Origin: Clostridium sp.
GTDB taxonomy: Bacteria > Bacillota_A > Clostridia > Lachnospirales > Lachnospiraceae
Direction of reading: 5' to 3'
DNA: 20,703 bases
Assembly: GCA_023666975.1 (NCBI GenBank)
Contig: JAMPAW010000056.1
Location: forward strand, 1 to 20,703
A model generated the notes under the pieces. It made no database searches and had not been told where the DNA came from. It saw nothing but the letters and a program-made list of their open reading frames with translations. This document shows positions 1 to 7,410 of this stretch, in pieces. A program made the position numbers and the translations under genes. How positions within the stretch are numbered: the first letter of the stretch is position 1; each line of letters begins with the position of its first letter.

Positions 1-5
1 ACATT

Positions 6-407
6 TTAAGCAATCCCTTTTTCTTGTCGTGTCCACCTTATGGGGTACATTATAAAGATAATCACGCTGCGGTTTAACTCGCCATAACTCTGCCCCTTCT
101 CCAGTAAATCCAAATCAATCAAATCCTGATAAAACCGGGTTCTCTTCACCAGATAATCCTGACTGGTCGCCTGCATCTCCAGATTGTAGACCGTATGCTC
201 ATCATCTTCCAGCCATACGTCTAAACGTATACTCTTGGCATCATAGCGGATATCAATCACTCTCTCATACTGCGGAAAAGTAATCTCCCTAATCTTCACC
301 CGCAAGACCATTTCCAAAAACTGCTTGCAAAGCTCCTTATTCCGCATTACCTTGCTAAACATAAAATTATCCGTTATCGTGAGTTCATCAAAACTTTTTC
401 CTGTCAT
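6..407 (-). pseudogene. Rpn/YhgA-like PD-(D/E)XK nuclease family protein, 3'-truncated
   Basis: The 133 residues match the N-terminal half of the PD-(D/E)XK 'transposase-like' (Rpn/PF12784) family: an opening 'LTITDNFMFSKVM' block followed by a nuclease core with D63 and the E77-x-Q79 pair. Family members are usually near 300 aa and act as recombination-promoting nucleases. Here the usual 'VIFI' strand is followed by a short unrelated tail and a stop, so the C-terminal half is missing or lies in another frame beyond the window. The ATG at 407 has a strong AGGAGGA site six bases upstream and a near-consensus promoter at 497-525, so the 5' end looks intact. I infer a degenerate or truncated gene. 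A frameshift close to the window edge cannot be separated from a true truncation. Confidence 0.75.
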
Positions 408-496
408 CGCTTATCCTCCTTTTATTATACTCAATCCGTAGTGAGAAATCAATAAAATCCAAATAACGCTTATATATATAATGTACGTTTTAACGT

Positions 497-525
497 ATTT
501 TAGCACAAGATATGATACCTGTCAA
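497..525 (-). promoter_or_regulatory. Sigma-A type promoter for the Rpn-like gene, with a dyad next to the -10
   Basis: On the minus strand TTGACA (520-525) is followed by a 17-base spacer and TAAAAT (497-502), an almost ideal housekeeping promoter pointing at the Rpn-like gene. Directly downstream, at 485-496, ACGTT-AA-AACGT is a short perfect dyad near the transcription start and could be an operator; that role is inference only. Confidence 0.65.
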
Positions 526-533
526 GATAATAT

Positions 534-1601
534 TTATTCTAATGACTGCATTGGTGAGACCTGCCAGCCTTCTTTTGAAAATAATGTTATCAATCCTGCT
601 AAATGTTTACAGCCGACAATCCATAATTGCCTCTCACCAGGACGTATATTCTTTTCTTGAAACCATGTGTTATTTCTTTCCTCTACATTCTCTATATCAT
701 ATCCATTCTTCATGTCTTCAAGCATTTTTGAAAACAACCCCTTCTGATTACCAGATAGTACATATTCCGCTTCTATATCTTTGGACTCCTGAGATATAGG
801 AATATTGCTCATACTTTCCCCTAATGAGACCAGATTTCTGTCATTGGCATTCTGACGTTTTTCTTCCGTTTCCAAACCGATAGTCCTTTTTTCTAAATCG
901 GAATACGCCGATGCAATTGCAATGTACATTTCATCGATTATGCCCTGCCGCAATCGGGGTTCTCTCTCCGCAAGAAACTTTCTATATGCTATAAAACTAC
1001 CCAATCTGGCCTTGTAATCCGGATCAGCCTTGTCCGGTTTTGTCTTTTGTGCCAAATGAGCAAATTCAATATCTCTTCCCATATCATCATCTATCTTAAT
1101 TCCACTTACATTCATTTCCAATTCTGAATATATGTGATTATATTTTGTTCCTTTTAATATATCAAATATTTGTTTTCCGTTCTTTAAATTCCCAAAGTCT
1201 ATTGTATGCACTGTCCCAAGCAAATGAACTTCTGCTCCATTTTCCGCATTATATATACTCCACATATTATTACCTTCTTGAGGAACTAAGCCGGAATTAA
1301 TTAACTCTTCTATTGCCATCGCTCGGTCAGTCAACTCATCTTTTGTAATTTTTTGCACAATACCATTCGGAGATGCCGTGGCAAAATGTGTCCTTTCCGC
1401 AGCATGATAACTGACTCTAATATCCGTCAGACCACTTGGCATAGAATCCTTTTTCCGCACATCATAATTTGCTCCGGCAAATAACGATGCAGGCTGATGA
1501 TTAGATACATTTATTTGCGAAATCGCTGAAGATTCTTTAGAAAATTGCTGTCTGCCTGGATATCTTTTGTCTTCATGTTTTGCGTTATCTTGTAAATACA
1601 T
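534..1601 (-). CDS. TraB/GumN-domain protein with long N-terminal leader
   Basis: This 355-aa protein has a TraB/GumN-type domain from about residue 112 to 350. Visible motifs are GTVH (129-132), SELE (159-162), GLETEEKR (242-249), ERNNTW (308-313) and GCKHLAG (330-336). These match the GxxH, ERN and second GxxH positions of the TIKI/TraB/GumN superfamily, some members of which are metalloproteases. Residues 1 to about 90 are polar and low in complexity, with no signal peptide or membrane segment. The ATG is preceded by AAGGA at good spacing. A 48-codon ORF lies 35 bases upstream and the pair probably shares the promoter at 1837-1865. The leader has a patch, 'THFATASPNGIVQK', loosely like one in the HHIIP-motif protein at 3333, which suggests both may be cargo or toxin-like proteins; that is inference. 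The substrate is unknown. Confidence 0.8.
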   Translation of the reverse strand: MYLQDNAKHEDKRYPGRQQFSKESSAISQINVSNHQPASLFAGANYDVRKKDSMPSGLTDIRVSYHAAERTHFATASPNGIVQKITKDELTDRAMAIEELINSGLVPQEGNNMWSIYNAENGAEVHLLGTVHTIDFGNLKNGKQIFDILKGTKYNHIYSELEMNVSGIKIDDDMGRDIEFAHLAQKTKPDKADPDYKARLGSFIAYRKFLAEREPRLRQGIIDEMYIAIASAYSDLEKRTIGLETEEKRQNANDRNLVSLGESMSNIPISQESKDIEAEYVLSGNQKGLFSKMLEDMKNGYDIENVEERNNTWFQEKNIRPGERQLWIVGCKHLAGLITLFSKEGWQVSPMQSLE

Positions 1602-1636
1602 AAATCTATTCCTTGATTATAAATTTTACGAATAAA

Positions 1637-1783
1637 CTAACCCTTTATGCCATTCCCCATCTTAAATGATTCAATTATTAATTCAATTACCTGGGGATTT
1701 AACTCTCTGTACTTAAAATAATATAATAGCAAATCTATATATTTATCCAAGTCATCCAATATCTTACTATTTGTAATATTCAC
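1637..1783 (-). CDS. Small hypothetical protein, 48 aa
   Basis: A GTG start with AGGAGA five bases upstream opens a 48-codon frame ending in TAG. The product is mostly predicted helix (LDDLDKYIDLLLYYF ... NPQVIELIIESF). Its pattern of an acidic leucine-rich helix, a short turn and a second helix is faintly like Spo0E-type phosphatases, but I do not see that family's diagnostic S-x-x-L-D motif, so no function is assigned. The promoter at 1837-1865 points straight at it, and the TraB-domain gene follows after a 35-base gap, so a two-gene operon is likely. The upstream frame stays open only a short way before a stop, so this is not the tail of a larger gene inside the window. Confidence 0.5.
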   Translation of the reverse strand: MNITNSKILDDLDKYIDLLLYYFKYRELNPQVIELIIESFKMGNGIKG

Positions 1784-1836
1784 ATTTTCTCCTAACAGGC
1801 ATTCCGCTAACAAAAGATTACTATCTATAGGATATT

Positions 1837-1865
1837 ATTATAATCCTTTACCCTACCTTTGGCAA
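1837..1865 (-). promoter_or_regulatory. Sigma-A type promoter for the 48-aa ORF and TraB-domain gene
   Basis: On the minus strand TTGCCA (1860-1865), a 17-base spacer and a perfect TATAAT (1837-1842) are followed about 55 bases later by the GTG of the small ORF. With the divergent promoter at 1932-1960 and the small ORF it accounts for the gene-poor stretch 1602-1996. I see nothing else in that stretch. Confidence 0.6.
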
Positions 1866-1931
1866 GAAAATCGCATGTTTAACTAAAACCGTCAAAATCC
1901 GGTGTGGCAACAGTAAAAATCCAAGTTATGA

Positions 1932-1960
1932 TTGACGTCACCTAGCCTGTCTGTTAGTAT
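1932..1960 (+). promoter_or_regulatory. Probable promoter of the broken rhuM-like gene
   Basis: TTGACG (1932-1937), a 17-base spacer and TAGTAT (1955-1960) precede a GAGAGG ribosome site at 1981-1986 and the ATG at 1997. The -10 is a weak match, but the spacing and position fit. Confidence 0.45.
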
Positions 1961-1996
1961 GGTAACATAAACAGATAGCAGAGAGGAATATTTTAC

Positions 1997-3031
1997 ATGA
2001 ATACAGATATTACAAAACAAATGGAAATGGTACTTTACCGCACAGAGGATGATTCTGTAACGGTAAGTGCTTTAATTAAAGATGAAACCATCTGGATTAC
2101 GCAAAAAGCAATGGCAGAACTCTTTGGAATTGGTAAGTCTGGCATCAGCAGACATCTCGCAAAATTTTTGAAACCGGCGAATTAAAGGAAGAAGTGGTTG
2201 TCGCAAAAATTGCAACAACCACTCAACATGGTGCCATAGAGGGGAAAACACAAACCAAAGATACCAATTATTATAATCTGGATGCCATTATTTCTGTAGG
2301 CTATCGAGTAAATTCCGTTAAGGCTACACAATTTCGCATCTGGGCAACAAACATTCTAAAGGAGTATATGATAAAAGGGTTTGCAATGGATGATGACCGT
2401 CTGAAACTTGCTAAAACTGCTTTTGGCAAGGATTATTTTAGAGAATTACTGGAAAGAATCCGTTCAATCCGTGCCAGCGAACGCAGAATTTGGCAACAGG
2501 TTACAGATATTTTTCGCAGAGTGCAGCATTGATTACAACAAAGATTCTGCGGTTACCCATCATTTTTATGCCACCGTACAGAACAAATTCCATTATGCCA
2601 TCACAGGAAAAACCGCTGCAGAAATAGTACATGAATCTGCTGACCATACCAAAGCGCATATGGGATTAACAACTTGGAAATACGTACCTGATGGTCGTAT
2701 TCTAAAATCCGATACCTCCATTGCCAAAAATTATCTCGATGAAAAACAAATCCGACAGCTTGAACGGGCTGTATCCAGTTATTTTGACTATATCGAAGAT
2801 TTAATTGAACGTGAAAACGCATTTACCATGCAGGAATTCTCTGACAGCATAAATGCGTTTCTTGAATTTAGAAAATATGACATCTTAAAAGATAATGGAA
2901 AAATTTCCCACCAACAGGCATTGGAAAAGGCATATGTAGAATATGACATTTATAATAAGCTTCAGCCCATAGAATCGGACTTTGACAAGATGATTAAAAA
3001 GGCACCGACTGAAAATAATACTATCTTATGA
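1997..3031 (+). pseudogene. RhuM-family (virulence RhuM-like) protein, two frameshifts
   Basis: Three frame segments join into one RhuM-type protein of about 343 aa, the family's usual size. The N-terminal part carries 'IWITQKAMAELFGI' and 'GISRHLAK'; the middle has 'YYNLDAIISVGYRVNS' and 'QFRIWATNILKEYM'; the end has 'VTHHFYATVQNKFHYAITGKT' and a helical tail ending FDKMIKK. The frame changes at about 2159-2164, where one A seems to be missing from an A/T homopolymer, and at about 2510-2516, where one extra base lies near TTTTTCGCAG. Restoring each base gives family-like sequence across both joins (AKIFETGELKEE and VTDIFAECSIDYN). RhuM proteins are common accessory genes of uncertain role. 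Both lesions could be real decay, or errors in a draft sequence, because both sit at homopolymers. Confidence 0.8.
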
Positions 3032-3218
3032 TGTTGGATTCAAACGCTTCTCTGTTTTATATAGCGATAAAACATCAAGACCAAATACACCAGTAAATGT
3101 AATTGTCGGCGCACTCATCATAAAAGAACTTTTTGATTATTCAGATGATGAAATGGTCGAAAACCTTATGCTGGATTTCAGCAATTATACATTTACCTGT
3201 ATACAGAAGTTTGATTAA
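3027..3218 (+). mobile_element. IS1182-family transposase remnant
   Basis: Directly after the rhuM-like stop, a frame without a start codon encodes YDVGFKRFSVLYSDKTSRP and then NTPVNVIVGALIIKELF and YSDDEMVENLMLDF. This is the conserved N-terminal region of IS1182-type DDE transposases. The match stops near 3180, where the usual 'QYALHTTSF' continuation is unrecognisable, and TAA follows at 3216. Only some 50 residues of a protein of about 500 remain. No terminal inverted repeats are visible, so this is a scrap and not a movable element. Confidence 0.75.
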
Positions 3219-3226
3219 AAAAATTA

Positions 3227-3255
3227 TTTTATTGCTGACTATATAGTGTTATAAT
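3227..3255 (+). promoter_or_regulatory. Possible promoter of the HHIIP-motif gene
   Basis: A perfect TATAAT at 3250-3255 lies about 77 bases before the start at 3333. The -35 at the proper distance (TTTTAT, 3227-3232) is weak, and the better TTGCTG at 3232-3237 is only 12 bases away. Position and AT-richness support it, the -35 does not. Confidence 0.35.
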
Positions 3256-3332
3256 AACTATGAATAAATAATCCCCTCAAAATGAATATCCTTTTTCAAA
3301 ATTAATTATTCTAGAAGGTGAGGTCAGCAAAA

Positions 3333-4106
3333 ATGTTTGATTACACACACAAAGAAATACATACGACCACAAACAATTCTTCCCAAAATATTAAGCAAAA
3401 CATTAGCAAAATAATGCCAATATGCCAAATGCAGGATATACGAACTGCACCAAAACATTTTGCAGCCTCACTAAACATCTTACAAAAGAAAGATACAGCT
3501 GAATATTTAAACCCTCTCTCTTCTTCTGATCAGGCACGCCACCATATTATACCAGATAGCATCTTAAGAGATTTTATTGCCGAAGTAAAAAATAATGATC
3601 AACCTACCTTTGAAAAGCTGATTAAAGCTGTCGAAAAATCCTATATACAGTATCACAACATTACACAGGAAGAATTGGACAATCCTTGCCTTTCTGATTT
3701 AAATTACATAAAAGAGCTTCCAAATAACCCCAAAAATAAATTTTTAACACTGATTACATATACAAAAACAAATGAGTCGGATGAATATTACAGCGATATG
3801 GAAAAAGCATTTGTATGGTCGCCCGGTAATCTTGTAATCGGTCCAAAACAAAGAGGAGCAGACCCCGGAAATGAATACGACTACGAGGCTGCACTTATAG
3901 CCGGAATACCATTGGGAACTCCCCGTTACCTCGGACCTATGGTGGCAGAACCTACTGGGCAAATGGCTTTGGGCGAAGCACTTTCTATGATGTTGTATTA
4001 TATTGATGGTACCACAGACAGATTAGATGACAATATCATAGATAATATACTTATCCCACATATTAAAAGGGCAGTCACTGACGGAACAAGCAAACACTGG
4101 GAATAG
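3333..4106 (+). CDS. HNH-like (HHIIP motif) protein with polar N-terminal leader
   Basis: I place the start at ATG 3333, which follows AAGGTGAGG with nine bases of spacing; an in-frame GTG at 3318 overlaps that site. The protein has 257 aa. Residues 1-60 are polar and rich in N, T, S and Q, with the string PICQMQDIRTAPKHFAAS. The core begins with ARHHIIPDSILRDF (H70, H71, P74) and later has WSPGNLVIGPKQRGADPG (162-179), a layout seen in HNH/AHH-type nuclease-like domains of secreted or polymorphic toxin-like proteins. I infer a possible nuclease-fold effector. The metal ligands beyond the HH pair cannot be confirmed by eye and no immunity gene is obvious beside it. It stands alone between transposase scraps, so it was probably acquired. 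Confidence 0.6.
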   Translation: MFDYTHKEIHTTTNNSSQNIKQNISKIMPICQMQDIRTAPKHFAASLNILQKKDTAEYLNPLSSSDQARHHIIPDSILRDFIAEVKNNDQPTFEKLIKAVEKSYIQYHNITQEELDNPCLSDLNYIKELPNNPKNKFLTLITYTKTNESDEYYSDMEKAFVWSPGNLVIGPKQRGADPGNEYDYEAALIAGIPLGTPRYLGPMVAEPTGQMALGEALSMMLYYIDGTTDRLDDNIIDNILIPHIKRAVTDGTSKHWE

Positions 4107-4112
4107 AGGGAA

Positions 4113-4177
4113 AGAGCCTAATCCACTCGCTATCAGGATCAAGCTCCATACCACACGACTGGTTGAAGTCAAATAAT
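4113..4177 (-). mobile_element. IS5-type transposase N-terminal scrap
   Basis: The minus strand reads ITLFDFNQSCGMELDPDSEW and then IRL, typical of the first residues of IS5-like transposases, before the homology ends abruptly at the 3' end of the HHIIP-motif gene. There is no start codon; a stop lies just upstream of the ITL. With the palindrome at 4344-4403 it is the only thing I recognise in the gene-free stretch 4107-4639. Confidence 0.5.
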
Positions 4178-4343
4178 GTAATTTAACGATTTTTACGTTT
4201 TTCAGGAATATATATGAGTTTTTACGCCTCCAAAATGCAAAGTATTTTAGCCGAATGCTAATTCATCCATTCATTTATTACATTTCAAAATCAGCCGACC
4301 TTCCCATTGGTGTTCCTGCGTGGAAGATGTTATGACCAAAACC

Positions 4344-4403
4344 GTGTAAAATAAAAACTCCAAACTGTGTAATCCTATCTTACATCAGTTTGGAAGTTTA
4401 CAC
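4344..4403. repeat. Long palindrome with IS256-like flank; possible operon terminator
   Basis: The arms are GTGTAAA (4344-4350) with TTTACAC (4397-4403), AACTCCAAACTG (4356-4367) with CAGTTTGG-A-AGTT (4386-4398), and an inner TGTAA/TTACA stem (4368-4372 and 4380-4384) around a seven-base loop. Only one or two bases bulge. The right side continues as CACAAACTTTGGGATAGTCC, which resembles the terminal sequence of IS256-type elements. Read on the minus strand the hairpin ends in AGTTTTTATTTTA, so it could also act as a rho-independent terminator for the pseudaminic acid operon, whose last gene stops 237 bases upstream. Which role applies is not decided by the sequence. Confidence 0.6.
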
Positions 4404-4639
4404 AAACTTTGGGATAGTCCTTGATGCACAAAAAAACTTCCATAAATACAAACTTTTAAGTGGTGTATAGCGTTCACAATTGCGGGCTGGATTTCGTTTT
4501 TAAATTCATCTGTCGTTTAAGTTCATTATTGTCCATCTGTCTCACGACGGCTCCTGCTTGCTCTGACGAATGATATCTGCTTTTACTCTGATTGTGTTCT
4601 TCGTTTTTAATAAGATTCTTCGTTACATCTAATGAAACA

Positions 4640-5674
4640 TTATGACAACACATCAATAATATAATCCACTACCCTTTTGCATCCGTTTCCATCAATAATT
4701 TTCTGCACCTTCATACTTTTCTCTCTTCGTTCATCAACACTTGACATTTTCCGCATATATAAAATTATTAAATTCATACAATTCTCTATATTCTCCCGAA
4801 CATCCCCGACCCACGGAATCAGCTTCTTTTCCGATACAGTTTGTGCAATCTGCAATTGATTATCTGCCAACGTATACATAATTGATGGTATCCCACACGC
4901 ACATAATTCATAAGTTGTCACCCCACCCGCTGTAATTGCTATATCACAACACTTCATATATTCTGACATATTAGAAACATTGGTCAGCAAATGAACATTT
5001 TCATACTGCTTCCACCTTTCCTTCAACTCTTCTATATGTACATTAAATCTTCCCAAAATGATATGATACTCCAACTCATCGAACCACGCCTGTCCGCACA
5101 AAGCTTCAAGAATATTTCCTATAGCATTATAGGTATCTGTACCGCCAGAAGTAATTAAAATATTAGAAACCTTTTCCTTTATTTCTTTATTTACATTGGA
5201 AAATTCCTCTCTTAGCGGAACATAGGAACACCCTAACGCAAACTGCGTACCCAGTCCTACTGCCTGGTATCTTTCCTTATAACATAAATCTTCCGCATAT
5301 ATATTATAATTCACTAATAAATCTACCGGATAAAGAAAAGCATCCACATCATCAATATATATGGTTTTCGTATATTTTCTGACAGTTCCTAAATAGTTTT
5401 CTGTAACATAATAAGAATCAATCAAAAGCACTGAAATATTCATTGTTTCTATTACAGATATCAGGCTTTCGACTTCTTTATCTAAATCATCCCACGCAGA
5501 ATGCAGGCAAATTATCTGAAACCCTTTTGACACGATTATCTTTTCAGAGCAATTATCTGCAACCAGAAATGTCACCAGCTCCCCCCGCCTGCGAAACTCC
5601 TCTGCTATGGAAAGGCATCTCATTACATGACCCGTTCCAATAAATTCATTTGCATCCACCCGAATATAGAACAT
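4640..5674 (-). CDS. pseG: UDP-2,4-diacetamido-2,4,6-trideoxy-L-altrose hydrolase (PseG)
   Basis: PseG removes UDP from the altrose intermediate to release 2,4-diacetamido-2,4,6-trideoxy-L-altrose, the sugar that PseI condenses with phosphoenolpyruvate. The 344-aa protein has the family opening IRVDANEFIGTGHVMRC, with the catalytic-type His at residue 16, and the GT-B nucleotide-binding stretch LITSGGTDTYN in the second half, followed by 'ITAGGVTTYELCACGIPSI'. Length is normal for PseG. The ATG is preceded by GAGAGG at good spacing and lies 12 bases after the pseC stop, so it is the last recognised gene of the operon. If the neighbouring formyltransferase is active, this enzyme must also accept the 4-formamido substrate; that is inference. 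Confidence 0.93.
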   Translation of the reverse strand: MFYIRVDANEFIGTGHVMRCLSIAEEFRRRGELVTFLVADNCSEKIIVSKGFQIICLHSAWDDLDKEVESLISVIETMNISVLLIDSYYVTENYLGTVRKYTKTIYIDDVDAFLYPVDLLVNYNIYAEDLCYKERYQAVGLGTQFALGCSYVPLREEFSNVNKEIKEKVSNILITSGGTDTYNAIGNILEALCGQAWFDELEYHIILGRFNVHIEELKERWKQYENVHLLTNVSNMSEYMKCCDIAITAGGVTTYELCACGIPSIMYTLADNQLQIAQTVSEKKLIPWVGDVRENIENCMNLIILYMRKMSSVDERREKSMKVQKIIDGNGCKRVVDYIIDVLS

Positions 5675-5686
5675 AATTCGCCTCTC

Positions 5687-6814
5687 TTATTTACCTACAA
5701 TTTCAAGCACTTTATCAATGACATATTGCTGCTGCTCCGCAGTCAACGCCGGATGAATCGGCAGGCTGATTGCCCTTTCATAAAAGTTTTCTGCGTTCGG
5801 AAGGCAACAATCAGAATAACCGTGATTTCGGTAATATGGATGTTGATATACCGGAATATAATGAACATTAACGCCAATTCCCACAGCTCTTAACTGGTCA
5901 AATACTTCTTTCCGGCTCTTATTCATCACCTGAATCATATAAAGATGCCAGCCACTATTGCCACCTGCTATCTGCTTTTGCATTTTAATGCCTGCCACAT
6001 CCTGAAAGGCTTTATCATACAGACCAGCAATTTCCCGTCTCTTTTCCAGAAAACTATCTAATTTATCCATCTGGCTGATACCCAACGCACAGGAAATATC
6101 TGTAATGCGATAATTATACCCCAGTTCTAATTGTTGGTAGTACCAGTCTCCCTGATTCTCTGTAAGCAATTCTTCATCCCTGGTTATTCCATGACTCCGG
6201 AACAGAACAAGCCTCTTATACAATTCCTCATTATTCGTTACAACCATGCCGCCCTCACCAGTTGTAATCGGCTTTACCGGATGAAAACTAAAACAGGTCA
6301 TGTCCGAAATACTGCCTATTCTCTTCCCTTTATACTCTGCCCCTAGTGCATGCGCTGCATCTTCTATCACCAATAAATTATGCCGCCTTGCCATTTCCTC
6401 TATTGCATCCATGTCGCAGGGCTGTCCCGTATAATGAACCGGAATAATAGCTTTCGTCTTATCCGTAATTTTCTCTTCTATCTCTTGTGGCGAAATATTA
6501 TATGTGTCTGCATCAATGTCGGCAAATATCGGTTTCCCTCCACAATACAGCACACAATTTGAAGATGCCGCAAATGTAATTGGTGTCGTAATCACTTCAT
6601 CACCCTGACCAATCCCTGCAGCCAGACAAGCAATATGCAATGCCGCTGTACCATTACTCACTGCCACTGCATACTTCGCGCCAACATAATCTGCCACTTT
6701 CTGTTCAAATTCTGCTACTCTCGGACCGGTTGTAAGATAATCTGAACGCAATACATCTACAACTGCCTGAATATCTTCTTCATCTATTGATTGTCTTCCA
6801 TATGGGATGTACAT
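5687..6814 (-). CDS. pseC: UDP-4-amino-4,6-dideoxy-N-acetyl-L-altrosamine transaminase (PseC)
   Basis: PseC is the PLP-dependent aminotransferase that converts the 4-keto product of PseB to the 4-amino sugar, using glutamate as amino donor. The 375-aa protein shows the DegT/DnrJ/EryC1/StrS fold signatures: SNGTAALH (53-60), EDAAHALG (151-158) and SFHPVKPITTGEGG with the PLP lysine at K181. It opens with IPYGRQSIDEEDI, typical of PseC. The start overlaps the end of the formyltransferase gene by 31 bases, so the two are likely translationally coupled. Its product is the branch point where PseH (acetyl) and the formyltransferase would compete for the 4-amino group. Confidence 0.93.
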   Translation of the reverse strand: MYIPYGRQSIDEEDIQAVVDVLRSDYLTTGPRVAEFEQKVADYVGAKYAVAVSNGTAALHIACLAAGIGQGDEVITTPITFAASSNCVLYCGGKPIFADIDADTYNISPQEIEEKITDKTKAIIPVHYTGQPCDMDAIEEMARRHNLLVIEDAAHALGAEYKGKRIGSISDMTCFSFHPVKPITTGEGGMVVTNNEELYKRLVLFRSHGITRDEELLTENQGDWYYQQLELGYNYRITDISCALGISQMDKLDSFLEKRREIAGLYDKAFQDVAGIKMQKQIAGGNSGWHLYMIQVMNKSRKEVFDQLRAVGIGVNVHYIPVYQHPYYRNHGYSDCCLPNAENFYERAISLPIHPALTAEQQQYVIDKVLEIVGK

Positions 6815-7410
6815 GAATCCTGTCGCCTTTCTAATTCTCTTTTATAATCCGCAATATTCTCATTCCAATTTATAATATCCCCTCTTGTAAATTGCTCAAA
6901 ATCCTTTACCGTATGGTAGGAACCTTTTCCTTCCTGTTTCTTTAATTCATATGTTTTATCTTTAATACTCTGCCAATTTTGAATAAATAATTCTACTATC
7001 TTATTGTTCAGTTTCTGATATGATGAGGAAAAACTTTCCTCATTCTCATCAAAAAACATTTCTTCCTGAACAATAATATCTCCGGTATCCAACCCTTTGT
7101 CCATCTGATGAATCGTGACACCTTTCGGTGTGTTTTCTACAAAACTCCAATAGTTAGGGCTTGAACCCCGATTCCACGGCAAGTATGATATATGGAGATT
7201 AAAAATATATCCATTTACATAATCTATCACCTCGGAACTCACGATATATTTATAATTATAGCTGATAATTATTCTTGGATTTATACGCTTTATCATCTCC
7301 ATATTAATCTTGCAGCTTATTACAGAAAGGGAGTCCTCATTTTGTTCCAAATAGGAAATCAATTCCAGCGCATTCCTGTTATTGGTTAAAACAATTACTC
7401 CCCCCCGCAC
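6784..7410 (-). CDS. Sugar N-formyltransferase (N10-formyl-THF dependent)
   Basis: The 208-aa product has the core of the methionyl-tRNA/sugar formyltransferase family. The catalytic triad is visible: N71 and H73 in NLHISYLPWNRGSSPNYW and D108 in HQMDKGLDTGDII. It lacks the long C-terminal domain of methionyl-tRNA formyltransferase, and its setting between pseH and pseC points to a UDP-4-amino-4,6-dideoxy sugar as acceptor. As I recall, a similar enzyme named PseJ makes the 7-N-formyl form of pseudaminic acid. The start is uncertain: the first codon in frame is GTG at 7410, inside the 3' end of pseH, without a clear ribosome site and directly before seven G. The frame before it belongs to pseH, and losing one G would join the two genes. 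The 3' end overlaps pseC by 31 bases. Confidence 0.8.
   Translation of the reverse strand: MRGGVIVLTNNRNALELISYLEQNEDSLSVISCKINMEMIKRINPRIIISYNYKYIVSSEVIDYVNGYIFNLHISYLPWNRGSSPNYWSFVENTPKGVTIHQMDKGLDTGDIIVQEEMFFDENEESFSSSYQKLNNKIVELFIQNWQSIKDKTYELKKQEGKGSYHTVKDFEQFTRGDIINWNENIADYKRELERRQDSCTSHMEDNQ

Noticed and set aside
2601..2822. 73-codon minus-strand frame under the rhuM-like gene
   Set aside because: It is antisense to well-conserved RhuM coding sequence and has no start signal.
4474..4656. 60-codon minus-strand frame overlapping the end of pseG
   Set aside because: It starts inside pseG at TTG or ATG without a ribosome site, its product resembles nothing I know, and it lies in DNA with IS remnants. 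It is probably chance.
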